Position numbers and translations under genes: made by a program. Source: an uncultured Agathobaculum sp. (GTDB taxonomy: Bacteria; Bacillota; Clostridia; Oscillospirales; Butyricicoccaceae). Taken from it: DNA of 64,000 nucleotides. Position 1 is the first letter of the stretch. The number at the start of each line of letters is the position of its first letter. A model generated the notes under the pieces. That model was not told the origin of the DNA. It searched no databases and saw nothing but the letters and a program-made list of their open reading frames with translations. Below are positions 8,195 to 17,645 of this stretch, piece by piece. The DNA is taken from contig NZ_CALWJJ010000001.1 in the NCBI RefSeq assembly GCF_944380985.1, positions 235,332 to 299,331 of the forward strand, read 5' to 3'.

Positions 8195-8285
8195 TGGCGG
8201 AGAGTCAGGGATTTGAACCCTGGAGACGCTCATCACGCCTACACGATTTCCAATCGTGCGCCTTCGACCACTCAGCCAACTCTCC
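8195..8285 (-). tRNA. tRNA-Ser(GGA)
   Basis: On the minus strand the 7-base acceptor GGAGAGT pairs with ACTCTCC, followed by discriminator G and an encoded CCA (8197-8195). The anticodon loop TTGGAAA sits on the stem CGAT/ATCG, giving anticodon GGA (Ser, TCC/TCT codons). The long variable arm expected for tRNA-Ser is present, as is the GGTTCAAATCC T-arm. It may be the integration target of the neighbouring element, but no duplicate of its 3' end was seen at the other side. Confidence 0.95.
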
Positions 8286-8321
8286 TTATTTACCGCCCTA
8301 CTTTCGCGTAGGACGAGAAAT

Positions 8322-8350
8322 ATTATACCTGATAACCTCTATCCCGTCAA
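8322..8350 (-). promoter_or_regulatory. Promoter of tRNA-Ser
   Basis: TTGACG (8350-8345), a 17-base spacer and TATAAT (8327-8322) read toward the tRNA, whose 5' end is at 8285. Confidence 0.75.
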
Positions 8351-8393
8351 GTATTTTCTTGATTTTTCTGTATTGCTGTCCGCGCTTTCCGCA

Positions 8394-8440
8394 GGCAAAA
8401 CACCCCGGCCGCCCGCGGCAGACACGGACGGCCGGGGTGT
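8394..8440 (-). terminator. Terminator of the liv operon
   Basis: The 11-base GC-rich arms ACACCCCGGCC (8400-8410) and GGCCGGGGTGT (8430-8440) are followed on the minus strand by TTTTGCC. It lies directly after the stop codon of the kinase-like gene (8442) and so ends the liv operon transcript. Confidence 0.8.
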
Positions 8441-8441
8441 C

Positions 8442-9068
8442 TCATCGCTGGAACTGCGCACGCACTTCCATATATTTTACGATCTCCTCGACCACACCCT
8501 CAAATCCCAGCACTCCGCTGTTGAGTGACAGATCGTAGTTGCGGGCGTCATACCAGTCGCGCCCAGCATGATGCTTGTAATATTTGGCGCGGTACTCATC
8601 AATCTCCGCGATTTTTCGGCTTAGCTCTGCCTCTGGCAGAGAGTCCACTTTCATGGCTTGCTCCAGGCAGAACGCCTTGTCCGCATGCACGAACACACGC
8701 ACTACATCCGGCCGGCCTTTGAGGATATAGTCCGCGCAGCGCCCGATCAGCACGCAAGGACCCTGGTCGGCTAGCTTGCGGATGATCTTGGCCTGATAAT
8801 CAAACAGTGCGTCATCCCGTAGATAAGCCTTGGAGGAATCGTTCGGCAGCGGGTATTCGCCTTTATAGCGCGTCTTGAGCCGCGTGAGCAAATCGGGTTT
8901 GAGCCGCTCGTCCGAAAAAAGCGCCGCGTTGATGCCGCTGTCCTCAGAGGCCATCGTGATGATCTCGCGGTTGTAAAATGGAATGTGCAGCTTTTCCGAC
9001 AGCATCTTTCCCACAGTTCTGCCGCCTGAGCCATACTGGCGGGCAATGGTGATGATATACGGTTTCAT
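8442..9068 (-). CDS. Cytidylate-kinase-like family protein
   Basis: This 208-residue protein starts IITIARQYGSGGRTVGKMLSE. The P-loop is of the cytidylate-kinase-like (AAA_26) type, in which the glycine-rich loop reads GSGGRTVG instead of the classical GxxxxGK[ST]. The later segment LIGRCADYIL is the conserved second strand and VRVFVHAD a further one. Proteins of this family are widespread in gut Clostridia and are thought to phosphorylate a nucleotide or similar small substrate; none has a clear substrate. It starts 14 bases after the livF stop with a GGAAGG site, so it is the distal gene of the branched-chain amino-acid transporter operon. A true cmk of canonical type would be about 215-225 residues with CMP-binding motifs that I do not see. 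Confidence 0.8.
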   Translation of the reverse strand: MKPYIITIARQYGSGGRTVGKMLSEKLHIPFYNREIITMASEDSGINAALFSDERLKPDLLTRLKTRYKGEYPLPNDSSKAYLRDDALFDYQAKIIRKLADQGPCVLIGRCADYILKGRPDVVRVFVHADKAFCLEQAMKVDSLPEAELSRKIAEIDEYRAKYYKHHAGRDWYDARNYDLSLNSGVLGFEGVVEEIVKYMEVRAQFQR

Positions 9069-9081
9069 GCGTCCTTCCCCC

Positions 9082-9789
9082 TTATTCGCCCAGATAGGCC
9101 TTTTTGATCGAATCATCATTAAGCAAATCGGCTGCCTTGCCCGACTTAATAACCTGACCGGTTTCCAGCACATAGGCGCGATCGGCGATAGAGAGCGCCT
9201 TTTTCGCATTCTGCTCGACCAGCAGCACGGTCGTGCCCGCAGCCGAAACCTCCTGGATGATCTTGAACACCTCGCTGACAAACAGCGGCGACAGACCCAT
9301 CGAAGGCTCATCCAGCAGAAGGATACGCGGCTTGGCCATCAGCGCACGGCCCATGGCGAGCATCTGCTGCTCTCCGCCGGACAGCGTTCCCGCCGCCTGG
9401 TTTTTGCGCTCCTCAAGGCGCGGGAAACGCTTGTAAACCTCGGCGAGCGAAGCCTCGATCTCGCTGCCAGGACGGGTATATGCTCCCATGCGCAGGTTCT
9501 CGCGCACGGTAAGGCCGGCAAACACGCGGCGGCCCTCGGGCACATGGCTCATACCAAGACGCACGATCGCGTGGCCCGGTATTTTCGTAATGTCCTTACC
9601 CTCAAAGGTCACCGTGCCACTCTTGCTCGGCAGCAGACCGGTGATTGTATGCAGGGTGGTGGTCTTGCCCGCGCCGTTCGCGCCGATCAGCGCAACGATC
9701 TCTCCCTCGTTCACCTCAAAGGAAACATCGCGCAGCGCATGGATTAGGCCGTAGTATACGTTAATGTCCTTAACTTCCAGCATTGCCAT
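9082..9789 (-). CDS. livF: Branched-chain amino-acid ABC transporter, ATP-binding protein LivF
   Basis: Cytoplasmic ATPase of a high-affinity branched-chain amino-acid importer. The 235 residues contain Walker A GANGAGKTTT (about 37-46), the ABC signature LSGGEQQML (about 137-145) and Walker B ILLLDEPSMGL (about 157-167), followed by the H-loop region LVEQN, in which the usual switch His is a Gln, as is typical of LivF. The length is normal. It forms the pair with LivG, lying 17 bases downstream of it, and its own ribosome binding site (GGGGGAAG) precedes the ATG. Each half would power the LivH/LivM membrane pair. Substrates may be Leu/Ile/Val or other amides; LivF/LivG sequence does not decide this. 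Confidence 0.93.
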   Translation of the reverse strand: MAMLEVKDINVYYGLIHALRDVSFEVNEGEIVALIGANGAGKTTTLHTITGLLPSKSGTVTFEGKDITKIPGHAIVRLGMSHVPEGRRVFAGLTVRENLRMGAYTRPGSEIEASLAEVYKRFPRLEERKNQAAGTLSGGEQQMLAMGRALMAKPRILLLDEPSMGLSPLFVSEVFKIIQEVSAAGTTVLLVEQNAKKALSIADRAYVLETGQVIKSGKAADLLNDDSIKKAYLGE

Positions 9790-9806
9790 ATCTGCTTCCC
9801 CCTTCC

Positions 9807-10565
9807 TTATTCGCCCAGATAGGCCGTGACGACCTCCGGGTTCTGGAGCACTTCACCCGGTGTGCCTGCGGCCAGTAGACGGCCGAAGTTGAGCACATAC
9901 AGATATTCGCAGATGCCCGATACCAGCTTCATGTCATGCTCGATCAGCAGCACGGTCACGCCGAAGCGCTTGCGCACCAGCTCGATGGTCTCCATCAGCT
10001 CGCCGGTCTCGTTCGGATTCATACCCGCAGCCGGCTCGTCGAGCAGCAGCAGCTTGGGATCGGTTGCAAGCGCACGAGCAATCTCGAGCTTGCGTTGTTT
10101 ACCGTATGGCAGGTTGGATGCCTGATAATCAGCTACATTCTCCAACCCAAACACACCGAGCAGCTCGAGTGCCTTTTCGTCCATTTGGCGCTCTTTTTTG
10201 CGGTATGAGCCGAGATGCAGCAGGCTTTCCGCCAGCGAGTAGGTGACCTGGTTATGCAGGCCGGTTTTGACATTGTCAAGCACAGTCAGCCCACCGAACA
10301 GGCGGATGTTCTGAAATGTGCGCGCCACGCCCAGCCTACAAATATCATGCGGTTTTTTTCCGATCAGGTTTTCGCCGTCAAGGCGGATGCCGCCGTCTGT
10401 CGGTCGGTAGACGCCGGTGAGCATGTTGAACACTGTTGTCTTGCCCGCGCCGTTCGGGCCGATCAGGCCAACAAGACCGCCCTTTTCAATTTTCATCGAC
10501 AGCTCATCGACGGCGCGCAGGCCGCCGAACGAAATGCCCAGCGAGGTAACTTCGAGCATCGCCAT
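9807..10565 (-). CDS. livG: Branched-chain amino-acid ABC transporter, ATP-binding protein LivG
   Basis: Second ATPase of the importer, 252 residues. Walker A is [11 protein letters not shown] (about 36-46). The signature is the degenerate form usual in LivG ([15 protein letters not shown]). Walker B is [12 protein letters not shown], the catalytic Glu is present, and the H-loop is LIEHDM with the His. The C-terminal YLGE end is typical of the LivG/LivF family. It starts one base after the livM stop codon, so translation is closely coupled. Its start (MAMLEV) mirrors that of livF, and either ATG in ATGGCAATG could be used. Confidence 0.93.
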   Translation of the reverse strand: MAMLEVTSLGISFGGLRAVDELSMKIEKGGLVGLIGPNGAGKTTVFNMLTGVYRPTDGGIRLDGENLIGKKPHDICRLGVARTFQNIRLFGGLTVLDNVKTGLHNQVTYSLAESLLHLGSYRKKERQMDEKALELLGVFGLENVADYQASNLPYGKQRKLEIARALATDPKLLLLDEPAAGMNPNETGELMETIELVRKRFGVTVLLIEHDMKLVSGICEYLYVLNFGRLLAAGTPGEVLQNPEVVTAYLGE

Positions 10566-10566
10566 A

Positions 10567-11643
10567 TTACGCGCCCTCCTTTCCGGACCGTTCGGCCTTT
10601 TCCATCTGTCTCATGCCGCGCTTTTCCAAAATGCGCCGCTTGAGCGATGAGTTGTTAAACAACATCATCACGATCAGCAAAATAGCGTAGATCAGCATGC
10701 GGAAATCGCCAACCTCGCGCAGGATCTCGGGAAGCACGGTCAAAAGCGTCGCCGCGATGATCGAGCCCCAGATGTTGCCGAGACCGCCCAACACGACAAA
10801 CACCAGAATGAGGATCGAGGTGTTGAAGTCAAACCGAGTTGCCGTGACCGTGGTGTAGTTCAGGCCGTACAGCGTACCTGCCATGCCAGCAAATGCCGCC
10901 GAGATAACAAAGGCCATCAGCTTATAGCGCGTGGTCGAAATGCCGATCGAATCGGCCGCGATCTTGTTGTCGCGCACGGACATGATCGCACGGCCCGCAC
11001 GGCTGTTGATCAAATTGAGGATGAGCAGCAGTGTAATCAGCACAAGCACAAAGCCCGAAGTGAAGGTTGAGATGCGCGAGACGCCGGACACACCCATCGG
11101 ACCGTTGATGACCATCTCGCCGCCCTCGGCAAGCGTAAAGCTCTGCTCGAGCAGGCTGAAATGCAGGCCGGCGCTGTCCAGACCGATATAGAGCACATTG
11201 ATGATGTTTTTGATGATCTCGCCAAAAGCCAGCGTGACGATTGCGAGATAGTCGCCCTTGAGGCGGAGCACTGGCACGCCGATGATTACACCCGCGATGG
11301 CAGCGCAGATACCGCCGATCACGATAGAGATGGCAAGGAGCAGCGGCTCAAATGCCACCATATCGGACAGGCAGGTCGCCGCCACGATGCCGGAGAACGC
11401 GCCGACCGACATAAAACCCGCATGGCCGAGCGACAGTTCACCCAGGATGCCAACCGTCAGGTTGAGCGAGACAGCCATGATAATATAGGCGCAGATCGGC
11501 ACGAGCAGGCTTTCCAGCAGGCTGGATACCGCATCCGCCGCCAGCAGCGACTGCATGACGATAAAGGCGGCGATGACAATACCGAATGAAATGAGCGTGT
11601 CGCGCCCCGCTTTGGAAGCGGCATACCTTTTCAGTTTTTGCAT
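10567..11643 (-). CDS. livM: Branched-chain amino-acid ABC transporter permease LivM
   Basis: Inner-membrane permease of 358 residues with about 9-10 hydrophobic helices. The LivM hallmark run [18 protein letters not shown] lies near residue 65, the cytoplasmic coupling loop contains [19 protein letters not shown], and the late membrane segment includes [12 protein letters not shown]. The start is set at the ATG (11643) that follows GGGGGCGGG; the frame is open 9 codons further. The tail ([21 protein letters not shown]) is basic and cytosolic. It lies 13 bases downstream of the livH stop. It pairs with LivH to make the heterodimeric pore and has normal length for the family. Confidence 0.92.
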   Translation of the reverse strand: MQKLKRYAASKAGRDTLISFGIVIAAFIVMQSLLAADAVSSLLESLLVPICAYIIMAVSLNLTVGILGELSLGHAGFMSVGAFSGIVAATCLSDMVAFEPLLLAISIVIGGICAAIAGVIIGVPVLRLKGDYLAIVTLAFGEIIKNIINVLYIGLDSAGLHFSLLEQSFTLAEGGEMVINGPMGVSGVSRISTFTSGFVLVLITLLLILNLINSRAGRAIMSVRDNKIAADSIGISTTRYKLMAFVISAAFAGMAGTLYGLNYTTVTATRFDFNTSILILVFVVLGGLGNIWGSIIAATLLTVLPEILREVGDFRMLIYAILLIVMMLFNNSSLKRRILEKRGMRQMEKAERSGKEGA

Positions 11644-11656
11644 ATTTCCCGCCCCC

Positions 11657-12538
11657 TTACACTTTTTCACTGACGCGCTTGCCGAGCAGGCCGTCAGGCT
11701 TGACCAGCAGCACGACGATCAGCACCGCAAATACAATCGCGTTAGACAGCTGAGTCGAGATGTACGCGCCCGCGAAAATCTCGATCACGCCCAGCAACAC
11801 ACCGCCGACAAACGCGCCCGGAATCGAACCAATGCCGCCAAACACCGCCGCAGTGAACGCCTTGATGCCCGGCATCGCGCCGGTGGTCGGCATCAGGGTC
11901 GGATAAGCCGAGCAGAGCAGTACGCCAGCAATCGCCGCAAGACCCGAGCCGATGGCAAAAGTCAGCGAGATCGTGGTGTTGACATTGATGCCCATCAGCT
12001 GCGCCGCGCCCTTGTCCTCGGATACCGCGCGCATCGCCGTGCCGGCTTTGCTCTTGCTGGTGAACAGGGTCAGCGCCACCATGATGATGACGCAGGTCAC
12101 AACCGTGACGATGGTCACCGGCGAGATGGTCAGCTGTCCGCCAAACAGCGCGATCGGGCTACCGCCAACGACCGAGGTAAAGCTTTTGGGGCTTGATCCC
12201 CAGATCAGCAGCGCCGCGTTTTGCAGGAAATAGGAAACACCGATTGCGGTGATCAGCACGGCAAGTGACGGCGCCATGCGCAGCGGCTTGTAGGCCAGCC
12301 GCTCAATCACAATGCCAAGCGCCGTGCACACAATAACTGCCAGCGCCACGCCCGCAAGCGGCGGCCAGCCAAGGTAGACGGTTGCGCAAAAGGACATATA
12401 CCCGCCGACCATGATGACGTCGCCATGGGCAAAGTTCAGCATCTTGGCGATGCCGTAAACCATCGTATATCCCAACGCGATGATCGCATAAATGCTGCCC
12501 AGGCTGACGCCGTTGATCAGATGACTTAGAAAGCTCAT
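11657..12538 (-). CDS. livH: Branched-chain amino-acid ABC transporter permease LivH
   Basis: Inner-membrane permease of 293 residues with about 8 hydrophobic helices. It begins with the conserved LINGVSLGSIYAIIALGYTMVYGI block and continues with NFAHGD. The coupling loop is GTAMRAVSEDKGAAQLMGI, and the C-terminal block is VFGGIGSIPGAFVGG. The start (12538) has GAGGTG 9 bases upstream. The frame remains open for another 50 codons, but that part is translated leader sequence with hairpins and is not membrane-like. It is the first gene after a structured intergenic region that separates it from the binding-protein gene. Confidence 0.92.
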   Translation of the reverse strand: MSFLSHLINGVSLGSIYAIIALGYTMVYGIAKMLNFAHGDVIMVGGYMSFCATVYLGWPPLAGVALAVIVCTALGIVIERLAYKPLRMAPSLAVLITAIGVSYFLQNAALLIWGSSPKSFTSVVGGSPIALFGGQLTISPVTIVTVVTCVIIMVALTLFTSKSKAGTAMRAVSEDKGAAQLMGINVNTTISLTFAIGSGLAAIAGVLLCSAYPTLMPTTGAMPGIKAFTAAVFGGIGSIPGAFVGGVLLGVIEIFAGAYISTQLSNAIVFAVLIVVLLVKPDGLLGKRVSEKV

Positions 12539-12604
12539 GGTTGGAAACACCTCAAATCTTGTTATTTTCTCTCTTATGCTTGTGGGTTGGGGCGGTGGCT
12601 TGGA

Positions 12605-12689
12605 GACGCCGTCAAGCCGTCGCCCCACCCCATAATAGAGGGAATGGCGCAAAGGAGGGCCGCCCATTGTGCTGCGGCGCCCTCCTTTG
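12605..12689 (-). other. Structured livJ-livH intergenic region
   Basis: Two hairpins lie between the binding protein and the permeases. The stronger has arms CAAAGGAGGGC (12650-12660) and GCCCTCCTTTG (12679-12689) with an additional CGC/GCG pairing. A weaker GC-rich pair lies at about 12590-12630. Neither is followed by a U-run, so they are better candidates for mRNA stabilisation or partial attenuation, which commonly make binding protein more abundant than permease. The whole region 12646-12760 is bounded by GGCGCAAA and TTTGCGCC and shares that pattern with 47776-47840. Confidence 0.5.
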
Positions 12690-12760
12690 CTCACCATTAG
12701 GTCTTCTTTATGTTGGTTTATTAAAAGCCTTGCGGCCCCCTGTCGGACGGATTTGCGCCC

Positions 12761-13954
12761 TTAGTCCATGCCGACGTAAACGCCGTTCTGGATGACCATG
12801 CCCTTCGGACTCTTAGAAACCGCGCCGTCCGTATTCCAAGTGATGCCCGCGCCATCGCCGGTCAGGCCCTCAAAAGTAATGGTCGGGAAGGTCTCCATCA
12901 TCGCATCGCACAGCTCGGAAGCCGACATATCCGGCGTGCAGCCCGCAGTCTCGAGCGCCTGCTTGTAAGCGTAGATGCAGTCGTAAGCATCGGCCGCAAA
13001 CTGATTCGGGGTCTCGCCGTAGCGCTCCTCATACTTGGTTACGAAATTGACGGTCGCCTCGTCGGTCGCGTCCGCATTGAACGGGGTTAGCAGCATAACG
13101 CCCTCGGCCAGCGTGGTGTCAAAGTTCTCAACCGCCAGCACGCCGTCCATGCCGTCCACGCCGAAGAAGCCGGGCGCATAGCCCATCTGGTTAGCCTGGG
13201 TCAGGATGAGGGAGGCCGGGGTGTAATAGATCGGTAGGAACAGCAGGTCAGCGCCCGCGTCACGGCAGGCATTGAGCTGCACCGAGAAATCGGTGTCCAT
13301 GCCGTCCATAAAGGACTCCTCTGCAACAATCTCCAGGCCCTTTACCTCAGCCTCAGCCTTGAACTGCTCCAGAATGCCGGTGGAATATACATCGTCGCTC
13401 TTATAGATGATGCCAATCTTGGTGCCCAGCTGCTGGTCCGCGATATAGTCCGCAGAAGCCAGGCCCTGGTTCGGGTCAGAAAAGCACATCTGGAACACAA
13501 CGTCATTGCCCTCGATGGTTGCCGGGGAAGACGCGGACGGGGTCAGCGCAAAAATGTGATCCTCCTCGTGCAGAGGCGAGATGGCCTCGGCGGGCTTGGA
13601 GGTTACCGCGCCGAGCGACAGCTGGATACCCTCATCCTTAAGCGCGTTGTACGCGCTTACCGCCTTCTCAGTGTTGTTCTCGTCATCCTCAAAGATGACC
13701 TCAAACTGGATGTCGCCGCCAAGGGCGTTGATTTCCTCGACCGCTAGCGTCGCGCCGTTTTGCACCGCAGTGCCATAGATTGCCGCACTGCCAGTCAGCG
13801 GCGCCGTACCGCCGATCTTGAATACGGTTGCGGAGGTATTCCCGTTGTCCGCACTGTCAGTATTACCGCTGGCGGCGTTGTTATTGCTGCCGCAGCCAGC
13901 CAGCGCGCTGACCAGCAATGCGCCGGCCATCAGCATGCTCAGACTTTTCTTCAT
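12761..13954 (-). CDS. livJ: Branched-chain amino-acid-binding lipoprotein (LivJ/LivK type)
   Basis: Extracellular substrate-binding protein anchored by a lipid. The 397 residues start with a signal sequence and lipobox (LVSALAGC, Cys21). A 25-residue Asn/Ser/Gly/Asp linker follows, then a type-1 periplasmic binding fold: FKIGGTAPLTGSAAIYG, the first hinge SLGAVTSKPAEA, ALTPSASSP (the alpha-amino/carboxylate pocket of Leu/Ile/Val-binding proteins), then KIGIIYKSDDVYS and QFAADAYDCIYAY. The length and order are standard. It is the promoter-proximal gene of the operon; the ribosome binding site AAAGGAG lies 9 bases before the ATG. Specificity could be Leu/Ile/Val or a related compound. Confidence 0.9.
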   Translation of the reverse strand: MKKSLSMLMAGALLVSALAGCGSNNNAASGNTDSADNGNTSATVFKIGGTAPLTGSAAIYGTAVQNGATLAVEEINALGGDIQFEVIFEDDENNTEKAVSAYNALKDEGIQLSLGAVTSKPAEAISPLHEEDHIFALTPSASSPATIEGNDVVFQMCFSDPNQGLASADYIADQQLGTKIGIIYKSDDVYSTGILEQFKAEAEVKGLEIVAEESFMDGMDTDFSVQLNACRDAGADLLFLPIYYTPASLILTQANQMGYAPGFFGVDGMDGVLAVENFDTTLAEGVMLLTPFNADATDEATVNFVTKYEERYGETPNQFAADAYDCIYAYKQALETAGCTPDMSASELCDAMMETFPTITFEGLTGDGAGITWNTDGAVSKSPKGMVIQNGVYVGMD

Positions 13955-14281
13955 GGTTATCTTCTCCTTTACTCAAATAATCTCCCCGTTTCCAATTTGT
14001 GTAGGAAACACCCGGATTATTTTCTTATTATACTACGCTTTCTTCTTTTCGGCAGACTTTTTTTCCTTTCCTACACAATTTCAGACAATCTACCGATTAT
14101 CTTTTTCCAATAAATACGAAATTTGTGCTTTCTTCCGAAAAACATTTGTCCGCAGTGCAAGGAACTCTGCAATCGTTTTTAGGTGCGCACAACTGCCTTC
14201 AAAATCCTCTGCCGCCCGGCAGGTCCTTCGGACAATAAAAACTGCGGATAAAATACGAAGCACACCCGCAGGTATGCGAAT
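13955..14281 (-). promoter_or_regulatory. Upstream region of the liv operon
   Basis: About 380 bases without a gene separate livJ from the next minus-strand gene. A TATAAT on the minus strand (14032-14027) is the only good -10; the base 17 positions upstream gives a poor -35 (CTGCCG). A repeated TTTCCTACACA/TTGTGTAGGAAA word (at 13994-14007 and about 14068-14080, opposite orientation) frames the -10 and could be a binding site for an amino-acid-responsive regulator. The remaining sequence to 14281 shows nothing I can name. Confidence 0.35.
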
Positions 14282-14320
14282 AAAACAGCAGCTTTCGCAA
14301 ACGCAAAGCGGCGCTGTTTT
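14282..14320 (-). terminator. Terminator after the HD-domain gene
   Basis: The arms AAAACAGC (14282-14289) and GCTGTTTT (14313-14320) extend inward through imperfect GCTTTCGC/GCAAAGCG pairing. They lie 18 bases after the stop codon of the HD-domain gene, with TTTTATTC following on the minus strand. Confidence 0.65.
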
Positions 14321-14337
14321 CGCCTACAAACTATGAT

Positions 14338-14844
14338 TTACGGCTGATACGGTGTAGATAGATACATATTTTGCAAAAATGACTGCCCGGTCACTGTGCG
14401 GAACACCCGCTCGCCAGCGGCCCGGCAGACGTCTTGCGGCAGCGCATCCTCATATGCGTTGACCAGAAAATCCGCCTCGACCAGAATACGGAAATCCATC
14501 TCATCCGACGCATCATAGGTATGGTGATGCGCGATTAGCCACAGCACACGCTCACACTCCGCCGCATCCGCGCCCGCCTGCCGAAGCAGCGGCGCGGCGA
14601 CCGCCGGTCCCTCTATCTCCTGCCACTTGCCATTGGATGAGCCGTGCCGGCGTTCGGCCTCATGGATGCCAATATCGTGCAGCATGGCCGCAGCCTCCAA
14701 TATATTCTGGCCGCGCGCATCCAGCCCCTCGCCCTGCCCGATCACCCGGCAGAACGCATAAACTTTCATCAAATGCTGTACCCGGCGCGGGTCGCCTATG
14801 TCGTATTTGACTGCGAGCGTTGCAAGCTTTGCAATGTCAATCAT
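14338..14844 (-). CDS. HD-domain phosphohydrolase
   Basis: A 168-residue soluble protein of the HD superfamily. Metal ligands are visible as HLMKVYAF (first His), AAMLHDIG (the HD pair), a His in the RRHGSSNG segment, HHHTYDA, and the late Asp in ILVEADFLVNAYED. Short standalone HD proteins of this layout hydrolyse nucleotides or other phosphoesters; the substrate cannot be read from sequence. The ATG overlaps the stop of the preceding MGMT-like gene by 8 bases and has GGGAGG upstream, so the two genes are translationally coupled. A longer open frame upstream is in the wrong context and lacks a ribosome binding site. A hairpin terminator follows. Confidence 0.8.
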   Translation of the reverse strand: MIDIAKLATLAVKYDIGDPRRVQHLMKVYAFCRVIGQGEGLDARGQNILEAAAMLHDIGIHEAERRHGSSNGKWQEIEGPAVAAPLLRQAGADAAECERVLWLIAHHHTYDASDEMDFRILVEADFLVNAYEDALPQDVCRAAGERVFRTVTGQSFLQNMYLSTPYQP

Positions 14845-15154
14845 CGTACAACCCCTCCCAGCAATAGTTTGCCATATCGACGCGCCCATCCGGCAAAAAG
14901 CCAATCCCGTCCGCTTCCAGCAGGGCGCGCTGCATATCCGCGCCGCCAAATGCAAATGCTGGAGAAGTGCGCCCGTCCTTTGTCACCACGCGGTAGCAGG
15001 GGATACTCTCGGGGTCAGGATTGGCATGCAACGCATAGCCAACCACGCGCGCCCAACGCGGATTGCCCGCCAGCTGCGCAACCTGTCCATAGGTCGCCAC
15101 CGTACCGCGCGGAATGCGGCGGACGACCGCATAAATTCTGTCAAAGGCGTTCAT
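14837..15154 (-). CDS. MGMT-family DNA-binding-domain protein (alkyltransferase-like)
   Basis: A 105-residue protein corresponding only to the C-terminal domain of methylated-DNA-protein cysteine methyltransferase. It shows the Arg-finger/HTH region YGQVAQLAGNPRWARVVGYAL and the active-site block IPCYRVV (Cys53). Classical alkyltransferase-like proteins of this size have Trp at this position (PWHRV) and cannot accept methyl groups. Here the Cys is kept and the following His is Tyr (PCYRV). It may therefore be a minimal methyltransferase or a damage-binding protein that recruits excision repair. The ATG at 15154 has GGGGG about 13 bases upstream, a somewhat long spacing. It is followed by an overlapping HD-domain gene. 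Confidence 0.82.
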   Translation of the reverse strand: MNAFDRIYAVVRRIPRGTVATYGQVAQLAGNPRWARVVGYALHANPDPESIPCYRVVTKDGRTSPAFAFGGADMQRALLEADGIGFLPDGRVDMANYCWEGLYDD

Positions 15155-15259
15155 TTTGCAAGTTACACCCCCTAATGACTTCATTATATCAGGTAAAACC
15201 GCCAATTTCCAGCCCCATTCCCAGTGAAAAAAATGTATAATTTTTAACATGCTAAAGTA

Positions 15260-15288
15260 TTGCACTCGGTAGAAAAATACTTTATAAT
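15260..15288 (+). promoter_or_regulatory. Promoter of gdhA
   Basis: TTGCAC (15260-15265), a 17-base spacer and TATAAT (15283-15288) form a strong promoter, with about 90 bases of 5' leader before the gdhA ATG. Confidence 0.75.
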
Positions 15289-15339
15289 AGTTACACGCTA
15301 CCGCAAGTATACTATGGATTCCGTACTTTTTTCAAATAA

Positions 15340-16725
<1,386 letters not shown>

Positions 16726-16788
16726 TCGATTTTTCGGCGCATCATATCTAACAATCCTGGCTTTTGGCCGGAAATGCCGGCCTGCAAG

Positions 16789-16826
16789 AAAAGGCTTTGG
16801 AACTTCGGTTCCAAAGCCTTTTGCTG
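16789..16826 (+). terminator. Terminator of gdhA
   Basis: A perfect 15-base stem (16789-16803 with 16808-16822) closed by a TTCG tetraloop ends in TTTT, 64 bases after the gdhA stop. Confidence 0.88.
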
Positions 16827-16928
16827 TTCTCATTGCCCAGTACCGAGGCAACACCGCCGCCTCTTCTCTTTCATATCCCCGACTCCTGCCGCATAGGCTT
16901 TACCATGGTGCGAAAGGAGGCGGATAAC

Positions 16929-17645
16929 ATGACCGGAAGAAAGCAGCCGCGGCGGCGGACAGGCGGCGGAAAAGGTCTGCTGCTTGTGGTTGCGCTCGTG
17001 CTCGTGGCAGGGCTTATCAAATACGCGGATACACCGTTTTTCTCCACTGCACGGGAAAAAGCCGCCGCAATACTTGCTGGCGCGCCCGGTGTGGACAAAG
17101 TGCTCGCCGTATTTGGCGGAGACGACACGGTCGGGGCGGCCGACGATGCGCGGCAGGACAGCGTGTATGCCGCGTCATCGGGCGGCGCGGACGACGTAAT
17201 TGGCCGAGAAAAAACGTTGTTCCCGGACACAGTGGATGAGACCGTCCACCCTATGGATTTTGCGTTTGTCCTGCCCACCGAGGGCACGCTGACCTCGGAC
17301 TTTGGCAGCCGTCTAAGCCCGACAACCGGACAGCCCGGCTTTCACTATGGGCTGGACATCGCGGCCGAAGAGGGCGAGGTGATCGGTGCGTTTGCGGACG
17401 GCACGGTGCGCGAGGTTGGACAGTCAGACTACGGCAACTACCTGATCGTCGACCATGTGGACGGTTTTTCCACGCTGTACGCGCATTGCAGCAGCATTTC
17501 AGCCGCTGTCGGCGACACGGTTTCCTGCGGCGCCGAGATCGCGCGCGTCGGCCAGACAGGAAACGCCACCGGCCCGCATCTGCATTTTGAAATCTGGAAA
17601 GACGGAGCGGCGCTCAACCCCTCCGATTACCTAACTGATCTATAA
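16929..17645 (+). CDS. M23 (LytM) domain membrane protein, SpoIVFA-like
   Basis: A 238-residue protein with a basic N-terminus (GRKQPRRRTGGGKG), one transmembrane helix (about 16-32), a 75-residue acidic linker and a C-terminal LytM/M23 domain. The zinc ligands are all present: His139 and Asp143 in HYGLD, His186 in YAHC, and His217/His219 in PHLHFE. The domain could therefore be active. The start is the ATG 7 bases after AAAGGAGG. The next gene begins directly after the stop and encodes an M50 membrane protease. This pairing is the layout of spoIVFA-spoIVFB, where the M23-like SpoIVFA holds and inhibits the pro-sigma-K protease in the forespore outer membrane. Alternatively it is an independent peptidoglycan endopeptidase. 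Confidence 0.75.
   Translation: MTGRKQPRRRTGGGKGLLLVVALVLVAGLIKYADTPFFSTAREKAAAILAGAPGVDKVLAVFGGDDTVGAADDARQDSVYAASSGGADDVIGREKTLFPDTVDETVHPMDFAFVLPTEGTLTSDFGSRLSPTTGQPGFHYGLDIAAEEGEVIGAFADGTVREVGQSDYGNYLIVDHVDGFSTLYAHCSSISAAVGDTVSCGAEIARVGQTGNATGPHLHFEIWKDGAALNPSDYLTDL

Noticed and set aside
8195..8285. tRNA-Ser as proven attB of the element
   Set aside because: No duplicated tRNA 3' end was found at the other side, so it is kept only as a possibility.
8983..9747. A 254-codon plus-strand frame opposite livF
   Set aside because: It is a shadow of the ABC-ATPase gene, whose Walker and signature motifs are intact on the minus strand.
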